A DNA stretch of 24,043 nucleotides, taken from the NCBI GenBank assembly GCA_035495815.1, contig DATJFH010000199.1:1-24043 (forward strand), in the 5' to 3' direction. A model generated the notes under the pieces. The model did not search any database. It worked only from the letters and a program-made list of their open reading frames with translations, and had not been told where the DNA came from. This DNA comes from DATJFH01 sp035495815. Lineage in GTDB: Bacteria > Acidobacteriota > Terriglobia > Bryobacterales > Bryobacteraceae. Positions 12,927 to 21,038 of the stretch are shown here, piece by piece; the stretch's first letter is position 1; the number at the start of each line of letters is the position of its first letter. The position numbers and the translations under genes were made by a program.

Positions 12927-14084
12927 TCAGGTTTGATTGGAACTCTTTGTAGTATACCCGCGATCCTCGCAGCAGACGGCGGCCAGCAGCGTGAGTTGGA
13001 CGGCGGCGAGCGCCGGTATCTGCAAGGGAAAATCGAGCAGGGAGTGCAGGAAGAGGGCATGAATCCCCAGCGCCCAGGGGGCGCGAAAGGCGGCCGGCAG
13101 ACTCGCCAGGGCGGCCGCCGCCATGAGCGCGAGCAGGGGCGCGCCGCCTTCGGCGGTCCACTCGGCCCAGTCGTTGTGAGCATGGTCGACCGTGAGGCCG
13201 ATATCGAAGGTGGCGAATTCCGGGTAAACGGTGGCATAGGTTCCGAGTCCGTATCCGGTCCAGGGCCGCTGGCGGATCATCTGGACGGTGGAAGACAGGA
13301 TCTCCCGGCGATAGCGGAACGGATCGGTATCCTGAAGCTTCTCCCCAAGCTGGTCCCAACCGACTACGCCGGCGGCGAGGATGCCGACTGCCGCGGCGGC
13401 GGCGACAAATCCGAAGGCGGCGCGTCCGGGCCGGATGATCATCGGCAGGACCAGGAGCTCGGCGGTGACGAGCAGGACGCCGGCGCGCGATGCGCTGGCA
13501 ATCACCGATCCGTAGAGCACGCCTACAATCGCCATGTGAAACCAGGCGCGCCGGCGGTCCGCGAGCACGGTCCAAATGGCCAGGGGCATGATGAGCTCGA
13601 CGAAAGCGGCGTAGTGGTCGCGATTGACGAAGGGGCCGAAGGGGCGGCCGGCGCGGACGGGAAAGATCCAGTAAATGGCGCCGTTCGAAGTGAAGTCCTG
13701 CAAAGTGGACAGCAGGGCCACGGCGAACCCCGCGTACAGCATGGCTTGTAAGAACGGCCGCCGGATCCCGGACCGCGCCAGCGCCTGCAGGCCGAGCACG
13801 AACAGCGCCAGGCGTCCGCACCATTCGAGCAGCGCCCGTTCGGTCGCGAAGCGGTAGACGGTGACGCCCGCCAGCAGTTGAAACAAGCCCCACACGATTA
13901 CTCCCGCGAACGGAAGGGCGAGTGGATGCCAGCGCCATCCGCCGCGCAGCGCGCGGAATGCGCATAGAGCGAAGACACCGGTCTGGAGTATGGAGGCGGC
14001 CCAGGGCTCCGTGCCGGCGAAAGCGAGCACCAAAAAGAGAACCAGGGCGCCGAAGATCACGGCCTGCCAGACGTCAGCCTGCAT
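12927..14084 (-). CDS. O-antigen ligase family protein (Wzy_C/WaaL-like)
   Basis: This 385-aa integral inner-membrane protein has about 10-12 hydrophobic segments. It matches the O-antigen ligase/polymerase superfamily, which moves undecaprenyl-linked glycans onto lipid A core, protein or a growing chain. Key signs are GPFVNRDHYA (about 150-159), SASRAG (197-202), the periplasmic loop ending in RPWTGYGLGTY (273-283) and HAHNDW (301-306), with the conserved His and Arg. The start lies 3 bp after the stop of the upstream TPR membrane protein, so they are in one operon. No Shine-Dalgarno sequence is apparent, which fits translational coupling. Whether it acts as ligase, polymerase or protein O-glycosylase cannot be told from sequence. 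Confidence 0.87.
   Translation of the reverse strand: MQADVWQAVIFGALVLFLVLAFAGTEPWAASILQTGVFALCAFRALRGGWRWHPLALPFAGVIVWGLFQLLAGVTVYRFATERALLEWCGRLALFVLGLQALARSGIRRPFLQAMLYAGFAVALLSTLQDFTSNGAIYWIFPVRAGRPFGPFVNRDHYAAFVELIMPLAIWTVLADRRRAWFHMAIVGVLYGSVIASASRAGVLLVTAELLVLPMIIRPGRAAFGFVAAAAAVGILAAGVVGWDQLGEKLQDTDPFRYRREILSSTVQMIRQRPWTGYGLGTYATVYPEFATFDIGLTVDHAHNDWAEWTAEGGAPLLALMAAAALASLPAAFRAPWALGIHALFLHSLLDFPLQIPALAAVQLTLLAAVCCEDRGYTTKSSNQT
12951..12956 (-). promoter_or_regulatory. TATACT box upstream of the HpcH/HpaI aldolase
   Basis: Minus-strand TATACT lies 44 nt before the aldolase ATG, inside the end of the ligase gene. It could give a short leader carrying AAGGAG. No -35 consensus was found. 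Confidence 0.3.
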
Positions 14085-14087
14085 TTT

Positions 14088-15278
14088 TCATGGCGCCGGG
14101 ATGCCGCCGCGATCCGAAGTTGGGGAGCGGCGGGTGAGGCGGAGACTAGTGAAGTCCGCCGCTCCCTCGGCTCGACGCGATCCGGCTGGCCGCTGATAAT
14201 TTAGAATGAGCCGCGCCAGATCGCAGCCGGGCGGAACCGCGAAGGCCAGTACGCGCTCTAGAAATTCGCCGGGGGACGCGGGAACGGCCGTGGAGGCGAT
14301 GACCGCGCCTGTCCGCGCGTTCACAAAATTCCAGCTCAGGCCGGTGATGTCTTTCAGATCGCGGGTTCGGGCGCGATAGCGGAACTCGGGGGACGAGCCG
14401 GGGTAGAGCGGCACGTACTGCGCGATCAGCTCCAAAGCCTCCGCCTGACGGCCGGACAGGGCGACCGACATTTCGCCGGCGGCGAACGACAGCGCGGCTC
14501 CAGCCGCGGACCGCGGCCGCCAGTCGAATCCCCGCCCGAGCGGAGCTAGGGAAAAATCGCCGTTGGTCAGACCGGTGAACCGGCCGTGGGGAATCAGCCG
14601 CCACTCGGCCAGCGCGTTCCAACCGGCAATTGCGGGCGGAGCTTCGAACCTGGCCAGAGCCAGGTCGCAGAAGCGCAGCAGCGAGTCTACATCCCCGGGT
14701 CCGACGGTCCGCGACAGCTCGTCCGCCAGAGGTTCGGCGTCCCGGAGCCTGCCCGTCGAGACCAGGAAGTTCAGATACTCGCGGCGCACGCGACGCTCCG
14801 TGGGGATGGCCCGCTCGAGAATCTGTTTCCCGTCGCCGGACACGCGCCAGCAGAGACGGAACACGGCGTACGGCTCGTGCGTCATTTCCGCCGCGCCGCG
14901 GGCCCAAGTCCAGAAGCCGGGCAGGTCGCCGGCGCGCAGGTAGAAGTTGGCCAGCGTCCAGCGGGGCAGGTAGGTGTGGTCGATCCGAGCGGCGCGCAAC
15001 AGGCCCTGCTCGGCGCGCGGCCGGTCACCGTGGGACTCCGCTTCGAGGCCCCGGGCGATCCAGGCGCGGGTCAGGCGCGGATTCAAGGCGAGCGCGCGAT
15101 CGAGCCGCCAGGGCTGAGGAGGATCGCCGTTTTTCCACTCCCGAAAGTGGTATTCCGCGCTGCCGGAGGGGGGTATGAGGATCGTGCCCACCGAGAACCA
15201 GCTGCAAACGGCGCAAAACAGAATCACCGCGGCGGCCTCCAGGAGGCGTCCGGGATTTCGAGAGACAGTATTCCCCAT
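14088..15278 (-). CDS. membrane-anchored TPR-like protein of a polysaccharide operon
   Basis: This 396-aa protein has one N-terminal transmembrane segment (about residues 12-36, LLEAAAVILFCAVCSWFSVGTIL). A helical TPR-like region at about 55-215 includes 'LDRALALNPRLTRAWIARGLEAESHGDRPRAEQGLLRAARID'. A beta-rich C-terminal half (about 225-385) includes 'FSLAPLGRGFDWRP' and resembles the carbohydrate-binding jelly-roll tails of acidobacterial exopolysaccharide-associated proteins; that comparison is from memory. It is the first gene of a run with the O-antigen-ligase gene 3 bp downstream, so a role in building or exporting a surface glycan is the best inference. The ATG at 15278 has a TATATA box about 13 nt upstream and no clear Shine-Dalgarno sequence. 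Confidence 0.75.
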   Translation of the reverse strand: MGNTVSRNPGRLLEAAAVILFCAVCSWFSVGTILIPPSGSAEYHFREWKNGDPPQPWRLDRALALNPRLTRAWIARGLEAESHGDRPRAEQGLLRAARIDHTYLPRWTLANFYLRAGDLPGFWTWARGAAEMTHEPYAVFRLCWRVSGDGKQILERAIPTERRVRREYLNFLVSTGRLRDAEPLADELSRTVGPGDVDSLLRFCDLALARFEAPPAIAGWNALAEWRLIPHGRFTGLTNGDFSLAPLGRGFDWRPRSAAGAALSFAAGEMSVALSGRQAEALELIAQYVPLYPGSSPEFRYRARTRDLKDITGLSWNFVNARTGAVIASTAVPASPGEFLERVLAFAVPPGCDLARLILNYQRPAGSRRAEGAADFTSLRLTRRSPTSDRGGIPAP

Positions 15279-15421
15279 TCGCTTTTACGGATATATAGTT
15301 CCGGGAGGGCAGCCGGATTCTCACAAAGCTTTTTTGTTTTTCGCGCGAATTTATCTGGACCGTCCGCAGATATCCGCCGATAAGAAAATTGGGAAAGATT
15401 TGTGTAGACCTGCGTTGAGTC

Positions 15422-15474
15422 GCCGGGTTTCGGCTGCCTGGGCCGCCTTTGTGGCCAGACAGGCGGAACCCGGC
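15422..15474 (+). ncRNA. structured 5' leader of the FecR-like gene
   Basis: This 53-nt stretch folds into one long stacked hairpin. GCCGGGTT (15422-15429) pairs with AACCCGGC (15467-15474). TGCCTG (15435-15440) pairs with CAGGCG (15460-15465). GGCC (15441-15444) pairs with GGCC (15453-15456). There are asymmetric internal loops: TCGGC on the left and AGA on the right. It ends 12 nt before the AAGGAG of the downstream gene. It does not match a riboswitch class I recognise, and it has no T-run. It may be a cis-regulatory or protein-binding leader. Confidence 0.45.
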
Positions 15475-15500
15475 TGGAGCGCGCAGAAGGAGAAAGAAAC

Positions 15501-16439
15501 GTGAAATCGACGGTACAGGCGCAGATCGCGCTGATCCTGGTTGCGAACTTGTCATTGGGAATGGCGGCGGCGCCCGCGGTAGGAGTTGTTTCGGCCTGGG
15601 GAAGCTTCACCATCGACCATTCCAGCATTACGGGGAACGCGACCCTATTCGAAGGCAATGAAGTCGAAACGGGAAGAGCTTCTTCCCGCCTCCAGTTGAG
15701 CACTGGGGCGAGAGTGCAACTGGCGGCCGAGTCCAGGGGCATCGTGTATCGGGACCGTCTGGTTCTCGAGAAAGGAAGCAGCCGTTTTGAAGCGGGCAAC
15801 TACCAGGTGGAAGCGCTCTCGCTGAAGATTCGTCCGGAGAGCGAAGGGGCGGCTCAAGTGACGGTACGCCAGCCGGGCATGGTGCGGGTAGCCGCGCTTA
15901 CCGGACCGGTGCGGGTTACGGCGGCGAACGGCGTACTGCTGGCGAAGCTGCAGGCCGGGCACACGGTGGATTTCACGCCGGATGCCTCGGGTCCGGCGGC
16001 TCCGGCGCTGGTGACCGGGTGTCTCGAGACCGGCAGCGGTAAGTATCTGCTGACGGACGAAGTGTCGCTGGTGCGTTTCGAGATCACGGGCGCCGGGGTG
16101 GACAAAGAAGTGGGGCATCGGGTCCAGATTGCCGGCACGGTGACGCCGGTTCCGGAATCGATGAGCCGGATTCACTCGACGGCGGTGAAGGAGTTGTCGA
16201 AGAAGTGCTCGACGCGGATCAAGGGCGCGGCGGCAGCCGGAGTGGGCGCGGCTGGAGCCGCCGGAGCAGCCGGCGCGGGCGGCGCGGCCTCCGGCGGGGC
16301 GATCGGCGCGATCGGTTCGGCTATCGCCTCGCATGCGGTGATCGCGGGCGTGATCGTGGCCGGGGCGGCGGCCGGCGCGGCTGTCGCGGTGGTAAAGAAG
16401 GAGGACAAATCGCCCTCCATCAGCCCGTCCGGCCGATAA
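15501..16439 (+). CDS. secreted FecR-like protein with glycine-zipper C terminus
   Basis: This 312-aa protein has a signal peptide (residues 1-24). A FecR-like beta region covers about 30-160: it opens with GSFTIDHSSITGNATLFEGN, then STGARVQLAAESRGIVYRDRLVLEKG, and ends in LQAGHTVDF. A small module follows at 172-215 (VTGCLETGSGKYLLTDE, later VGHRVQIAGTV), like the OB-fold-like add-on I recall from acidobacterial secreted proteins. Residues 242-297 are an alanine/glycine-rich hydrophobic stretch resembling a glycine zipper or membrane-inserting tail. The start is GTG at 15501 with AAGGAG eight bases upstream. The gene is monocistronic, with a structured leader and a strong terminator. It lies divergent from the polysaccharide operon, so an envelope role is plausible. 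FecR-like is a fold label and does not imply sigma-factor signalling. Confidence 0.75.
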   Translation: MKSTVQAQIALILVANLSLGMAAAPAVGVVSAWGSFTIDHSSITGNATLFEGNEVETGRASSRLQLSTGARVQLAAESRGIVYRDRLVLEKGSSRFEAGNYQVEALSLKIRPESEGAAQVTVRQPGMVRVAALTGPVRVTAANGVLLAKLQAGHTVDFTPDASGPAAPALVTGCLETGSGKYLLTDEVSLVRFEITGAGVDKEVGHRVQIAGTVTPVPESMSRIHSTAVKELSKKCSTRIKGAAAAGVGAAGAAGAAGAGGAASGGAIGAIGSAIASHAVIAGVIVAGAAAGAAVAVVKKEDKSPSISPSGR

Positions 16440-16458
16440 ATTCTAGGGTTCCCTTTAC

Positions 16459-16499
16459 GTGGCGCTCTCAGCCCTTTGGCTGGGAGCGCCACTTTTTTT
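16459..16499 (+). terminator. Rho-independent terminator after the FecR-like gene
   Basis: A 15-bp stem, GTGGCGCTCTCAGCC (16459-16473) with GGCTGGGAGCGCCAC (16478-16492), has one wobble pair and a CTTT loop. TTTTTTT follows. It separates the FecR-like gene from the TonB-dependent receptor gene. Confidence 0.95.
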
Positions 16500-16501
16500 G
16501 A

Positions 16502-16507
16502 TATACT
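16502..16507 (+). promoter_or_regulatory. TATACT -10 box for TonB-dependent receptor 1
   Basis: TATACT is followed about 10 nt later by AGGGG (16518-16522) and by the ATG at 16530. It abuts the preceding terminator's T-run. The -35 is not clear. Confidence 0.45.
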
Positions 16508-16529
16508 GCCGCAATAAAGGGGTGAACCC

Positions 16530-19500
16530 ATGTCAGGTTCGACTTACAACGCTGCCGCTATTGCTCTCGCCTTTCTTTTTTCCATTCAAGGCGCGCTTGC
16601 CCAATCCACGGCGGAGATCGTGGGAACGGTTACGGACCCGAGCGGGGCCGGAGTGGCCCGTTCCAAAGTAACCGCAGTCAACGTCGAAACCGGAGGGTCG
16701 CGTGAAACGCTGACGGAGACCACGGGGGACTACACGCTGACACTGCTTCAGCCGGGCACGTACAACCTCTCGGTCGAAGCCTCCGGATTCCGCAAGGTGG
16801 CGCAGAGCGGCGTCATTCTGCAGGTGGATCAGCACGCCCGCATCAATTTCACGCTGCAAGTGGGTCAGGTGAACGAAACGGTGGACGTGGTTGCATCCGC
16901 GCCGCTGCTGGACAGCCAGTCCTCCTCGATCGGCCGGGTCATCCCGGGCGAGTTCGTCAACGAGCTGCCTCTCAACGGCCGGAACTTCGTTTCGCTGGCT
17001 ATCTCGACCCCGGGCGTGAACGGCACGGGCTTCAGCACCAGCGGCACGATCATGAGCGGCACGCGTCCCGATGACCGGCGTCCGGGCAGCGAGCTGTTCT
17101 CGAACGGCAACCGCGAGGGCGCCAACAATTTCCTTTACGACGGGATCGACAACAACGAGCGCCTCACGATCTCCATCGTGCTGCGTCCGGCGGTGGAAGC
17201 GGTGCGGGAATTCCAGGTACAGACGAACCTGTATAGCGCCGAGCTCGGGCGCAATTCGGGCGCGGTCGTGAACGTAGTGACGAAGTCGGGCACGAACGAC
17301 CTGCACGGCAGCGCATTCGAGTTTCTGCGCAATTCCGCCATGGACGCCAGGAATTTCTTCAACACCAAGGGGACGGCGTTTCCGACGTTCCGGTATAACC
17401 AGTTCGGTTTCTCGCTGGGCGGACCGGCGCTGATTCCGAAGCTCTACAACGGCAAGAACCGGACGTTTTTCTTCGTCGATTATGAAGGTTTCCGGCGCAA
17501 CCAGCAGCAGACGTTGAACGTGACCATTCCGACCCTGGCCATGCGCAGCGGGAACTTCGCCGCGGAGAATCCGATTTACGATCCACTCACGACGCGGACG
17601 GTTGCGGGCGCGGCTCAGCCCGTGCGCGACCAGTTCCCGGGCAATATCATTCCCGCGAACCGTTTCGATCCGGTGATGGCCAAAATGATAAATGCCTACC
17701 CCACGCCGACCAACAGCGGCCGGGTCACCAACTATCTGACGAATCTGTCGCAGCTGCAAAACTGGGACCAGGGGGATGTCCGGATCGATCACCAGTTCTC
17801 TTCCAAGGACAATTTTTTCGCCCGCTGGTCGATCCAGGCGACTTCGACCATCCAGCCGAACAATTATCCGGAGGTATCGATTCCGGGGCTGCCGAGTCCG
17901 GTGAAACTGGGGAACGAGGATTCTTTCGCCGGCACGTCCTTCTCTCCCGATCAACACGCAGCGGCAAGCTGGGTGCACGTCTTTTCGCCGCGTCTGATCA
18001 ACGAAGCGCGGCTGGGCTTCAATCGCTTCCGGCTGGACTACGTCGCCGAGGGCGTGACGCCCGATGTGCCGCTGGGAAATCTGCTGGGCGTGAAGAATTC
18101 CAATACGAACGCGCTGCAATCGGCGTTGCCGATTTTTTCGCCCGCCAATTACCAGGGCACGGGCCAGAGCCGGTCTCTGCCGATTTTCCGCCGGGAGAAC
18201 ACCTTCATCTATTCTGACGGGATGACGCTGACCCGAGGCGTCCACACCATCAAGCTCGGCGGGGAGGTACGGCGGCGTCAGATCACCGAATACCAGACCA
18301 ACCGCGGCAACGGCCGCTTCAACTTCAACCCCAACTTCACGAATCTCCCCGGCGTCGGGAACACCGGCAACTCCATGGCGAGTTTCCTGCTTGGCTACGC
18401 GACGCTCATCGAGCAGGATTTCACGCTGGCCTGGATCGGCGCCCGCGGCATCGAGAGCGGCTTCTACGCCGCCGACGACTACCGCGTGAGCCGGAAACTG
18501 ACTTTGAACCTCGGGCTGCGCTGGGACTACTACAGTCCGTACACGGAAGTGGCCAACCGCTGGGCGAATTTCGACGCCAAAACGTCCACCGTGCTGATCG
18601 CCGGCGTGGACGGCGTTGACGGGCGAGTCGGCGTGGACCGCGACTTCAAAGATTGGGCTCCGCGCTTCGGCTTCGCCTACCAGGCGCTGCCCCACACGGT
18701 GATCCGGGGCGGATACGGATTGTTCTACAATCCCAATGGTCACGGCGGGCAGATTCTGCGCCTGCAGCGGCACGTGCCGTTCGGACCGATCTACCAGGTT
18801 GTGCCGGGCGACATCACCGTCGGACCGAGAGTGAGTGACGGCTTTCCGGCGCCGCCTACCGTGGATTTCAGCGCCGCGAAGAGGCCGTCAGGCGCGGTGA
18901 TCGGTGTGGCTCCGGACTTCCGGTCCGCCTATGCGCAGCAGTACAACCTGATGGTGCAACATGAAATCGCTCCCATCCAGACCGTGTTCAAAGCCGCGTT
19001 CGTAGGCAATCTCGGACGGCGGCTGGGCACCTCTCTCAATCTCAACCAGCCGCGTCCGGGGCCCGGTTCCACCACCAGCCGGCGGCCGTTCATCACCCGC
19101 CAGCCGCTGATGACCGACATCACTTACGAAGTCTCGGACGGCTTGAGTAATTACAGCGCGCTGCAGCTCTCCGCCGATAAGCGCATGAGCCGGAACGTGG
19201 GTTTTCAGCTGGGCTACACCTGGGCGCACGCCATCGACGACACCGGGACCGAATTCGGAGGGGGAACCGGCACCCCGCAGGACTCGTGGAACCGCCGCGC
19301 GGACCGCGGCAACTCTGCGGCGGACATCCGGCATCGTTTCACGGGAGGGTACATGGTCCAGCTTCCCTTCCAGCCCCGCGGCGTAGCCGGAGCAATCCTC
19401 GGCGGCTGGCGGACGAACGGGTTCGTGAGCGTGCAGACAGGTCTGCCTTTTACGCCCCAGTTGCAGACATCCACCACCAACGGCACGGGCAGCCGGCCGG

Positions 19501-19838
19501 ACGGTTTGCGCGACGCCACTCTGTCCTCGGACCAGCGTACGCTGCAGCGCTGGTTCGATACCAGCGCGTTCGGTACGCCGGCGCTCTACACATACGGCAA
19601 CCTGGGCCGCGACACTTTGTTTGGACCCGGCCGCGTGAATTTCGACATGTCGCTCGTCAAGGATTTCAAGTTCAACGAGCGCATCAAGCTGACATTCCGC
19701 ACCGAGGCATTCAATGTCTTCAACCATCCGCAGTTCGGACTGCCGAACGCTTCGATCGGAAACAACCAGGCCGGGCTGATCAGCAGCACCGTGGGCAACT
19801 CGCGCCAGATCCAGCTGGCGTTGCGTTTGCAATTCTGA
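16530..19838 (+). CDS. TonB-dependent receptor, Oar-like, with carboxypeptidase-regulatory-like domain
   Basis: This 1102-aa outer-membrane transporter has a signal peptide at residues 1-25 (ending GALAQ). A carboxypeptidase-regulatory-like beta-sandwich lies at about 27-112 (AEIVGTVTDPSGAGVARSKV, then GDYTLTLLQPGTYNLSVEASGF). A plug domain carries ELPLNGRNF (PLNGRNF at 147-153), and a long beta-barrel follows. It ends in LALRLQF; a terminal Phe is typical of Bam-inserted barrels. The type is close to myxobacterial Oar and to SusC-like importers, and is greatly expanded in Acidobacteriota. The substrate is unknown; the neighbouring Asp-box protein hints at glycans. AGGGG lies 7 nt before the ATG. 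It is a paralogue of the partial receptor at the window's right end. Only a weak hairpin (GGCAGC/GCTGCC) follows the stop. Confidence 0.93.
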   Translation: MSGSTYNAAAIALAFLFSIQGALAQSTAEIVGTVTDPSGAGVARSKVTAVNVETGGSRETLTETTGDYTLTLLQPGTYNLSVEASGFRKVAQSGVILQVDQHARINFTLQVGQVNETVDVVASAPLLDSQSSSIGRVIPGEFVNELPLNGRNFVSLAISTPGVNGTGFSTSGTIMSGTRPDDRRPGSELFSNGNREGANNFLYDGIDNNERLTISIVLRPAVEAVREFQVQTNLYSAELGRNSGAVVNVVTKSGTNDLHGSAFEFLRNSAMDARNFFNTKGTAFPTFRYNQFGFSLGGPALIPKLYNGKNRTFFFVDYEGFRRNQQQTLNVTIPTLAMRSGNFAAENPIYDPLTTRTVAGAAQPVRDQFPGNIIPANRFDPVMAKMINAYPTPTNSGRVTNYLTNLSQLQNWDQGDVRIDHQFSSKDNFFARWSIQATSTIQPNNYPEVSIPGLPSPVKLGNEDSFAGTSFSPDQHAAASWVHVFSPRLINEARLGFNRFRLDYVAEGVTPDVPLGNLLGVKNSNTNALQSALPIFSPANYQGTGQSRSLPIFRRENTFIYSDGMTLTRGVHTIKLGGEVRRRQITEYQTNRGNGRFNFNPNFTNLPGVGNTGNSMASFLLGYATLIEQDFTLAWIGARGIESGFYAADDYRVSRKLTLNLGLRWDYYSPYTEVANRWANFDAKTSTVLIAGVDGVDGRVGVDRDFKDWAPRFGFAYQALPHTVIRGGYGLFYNPNGHGGQILRLQRHVPFGPIYQVVPGDITVGPRVSDGFPAPPTVDFSAAKRPSGAVIGVAPDFRSAYAQQYNLMVQHEIAPIQTVFKAAFVGNLGRRLGTSLNLNQPRPGPGSTTSRRPFITRQPLMTDITYEVSDGLSNYSALQLSADKRMSRNVGFQLGYTWAHAIDDTGTEFGGGTGTPQDSWNRRADRGNSAADIRHRFTGGYMVQLPFQPRGVAGAILGGWRTNGFVSVQTGLPFTPQLQTSTTNGTGSRPDGLRDATLSSDQRTLQRWFDTSAFGTPALYTYGNLGRDTLFGPGRVNFDMSLVKDFKFNERIKLTFRTEAFNVFNHPQFGLPNASIGNNQAGLISSTVGNSRQIQLALRLQF

Positions 19839-19887
19839 CGGACAGCGGATTCCGGCAGCGGCGACGAGCTGCCTTTCGTCGTGTGGT

Positions 19888-20943
19888 TCAGGGTTTTGGC
19901 GCGGGTGGTACGTTCCACAGGACTGCGCGGGCGGAGGAACTGCCGGGCACGTCGTTCTTGTCATCCACCTGGTAATACAGCGTGACTACGCGGCCGGGGG
20001 ACACCTCGACCGAACTGGGGTATCCGCAATCGGTGTTCGGGGCGTCATCGGCGAGCACGATCTGCTTCGTCTTGTCCCACGTCCGGCCGTCGGGGCTGAG
20101 CATGGCGTGAACGCCGCGGGGGGCGTTGCGTTCGCCGAACACCATCAGGACGCGGCCGTCGCGCAACTGGATGAGGTCCGCGGGATGCTCGCTATCGGCG
20201 GTGATCTGCACGGGCTTCGACCACGTGCGGCCCTGATCGGCGGATTCGATGATGGCGAGGTGGGCGCCCTTCTCCGAACGCATGGCGGCCAGGATCCGGC
20301 CGTCGCGCAGGCGGGCGATGCCGGTCTCGTTGTAATGCTCGCCGAGGAGCGCCGGATCGCCCCAGGTTTTCCCGCCGTCCTTCGAACGGAAGAGATAGCT
20401 CTGGTTGTGGCGATCGTCGAAGAATTCGAAGTAGACGGCCATGAGGACTTCGCCATTCGGTAGCTGGACGATCTTGCCATAGGGGGAGACGAGCCCCTTG
20501 CCCGTGTAGAACCGGTGGATGGCGGGATCGCGAACGGGCTTCGACCAGGACTTCCCATTGTCCTTGGAAAAGATCAAATAGACGCCATCGAAAATGCGTT
20601 CTTTGCCCTTTCCGAGGCGCAGTCCGGTAGCGTCGTAGCCGGAAGTGATCACATAGGCGAGCACGATGGTTCCATCCTTTAGCTGACCCATGGCCGGATT
20701 GCGGTCGTCGAATGGTTCGTCTACGGCAGTCCACGGCGCCGACCAGGTCTTGCCGCGGTCGGTGGACCGAATCAGGTCGAGCCGCCCTTTGACCCCGACG
20801 TGCGGGGCGCCTCCGCGGAGCACCGCGAGCACGTCGCCGTTTTTGAGAGAAATCGCCACCGGGAAGTATCCCTGGCCTTTGGTGACGACCTGATGCGGGT
20901 AAGCGCCGGAAGCCGCCAAGAGCAGCGCCAAGATAGTTGTCAT
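19888..20943 (-). CDS. Asp-box (BNR) repeat protein, sialidase-like six-bladed propeller
   Basis: This 351-aa protein has a short signal peptide (MTTILALLLAASGAYP). Five Asp-box motifs follow: STDRGKTW (60-67), SKDNGKSW (126-133), SKDGGKTW (187-194), SADQGRTW (234-241) and a shorter SPDGRTW (283-289). This spacing is typical of the sialidase/neuraminidase beta-propeller. However, the usual F/Y-R-I-P motif near the N terminus is replaced by YFPVA (26-30), so the first arginine of the catalytic triad is not at its standard place. It may be another glycan-active or glycan-binding propeller. The ATG at 20943 is chosen for the signal peptide; the frame extends upstream to 21087 but then runs under the divergent receptor gene. 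A TATACT box lies 6 nt upstream and there is no Shine-Dalgarno sequence. Confidence 0.85.
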   Translation of the reverse strand: MTTILALLLAASGAYPHQVVTKGQGYFPVAISLKNGDVLAVLRGGAPHVGVKGRLDLIRSTDRGKTWSAPWTAVDEPFDDRNPAMGQLKDGTIVLAYVITSGYDATGLRLGKGKERIFDGVYLIFSKDNGKSWSKPVRDPAIHRFYTGKGLVSPYGKIVQLPNGEVLMAVYFEFFDDRHNQSYLFRSKDGGKTWGDPALLGEHYNETGIARLRDGRILAAMRSEKGAHLAIIESADQGRTWSKPVQITADSEHPADLIQLRDGRVLMVFGERNAPRGVHAMLSPDGRTWDKTKQIVLADDAPNTDCGYPSSVEVSPGRVVTLYYQVDDKNDVPGSSSARAVLWNVPPAPKP

Positions 20944-20945
20944 CG

Positions 20946-20975
20946 TTCGAGTATACGTTGAAACTGTGTTACACT
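20946..20975 (+). promoter_or_regulatory. candidate promoter of TonB-dependent receptor 2
   Basis: TTCGAG (20946-20951) and an extended -10, TGTTACACT (TACACT at 20970-20975), are 18 nt apart. They lie about 65 bp upstream of the receptor ATG and overlap the start region of the divergent Asp-box gene. Confidence 0.4.
20950..20955 (-). promoter_or_regulatory. TATACT -10 box 6 nt from the Asp-box gene start
   Basis: Minus-strand TATACT, 6 nt and the ATG at 20943 repeat the arrangement at the TPR gene start near 9570. A transcript would begin at or next to the ATG. Confidence 0.45.
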
Positions 20976-21038
20976 GGCCGCGAACAAGGGGTCGGTATCG
21001 GGCCACGTATCCTCGCCTGAACCGGGGAGGAAATTTCA

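Noticed and set aside
16241..16395. GGCGC/GCCGG-rich repeats as a nucleotide repeat array
   Set aside because: It is explained by the Ala/Gly-rich tail of the FecR-like protein.
16533..18773. 746-codon open frame on the minus strand under TonB-dependent receptor 1
   Set aside because: It is exactly antisense to a clear receptor gene, rich in Arg/Val/Gly/His without domain features, and is typical of GC-rich third-position shadows.
19848..19882. GGCAGC/GCTGCC hairpin after receptor 1 as a terminator
   Set aside because: Only a 6-bp stem and a TTT followed by CGTCG, too weak to list as a terminator.
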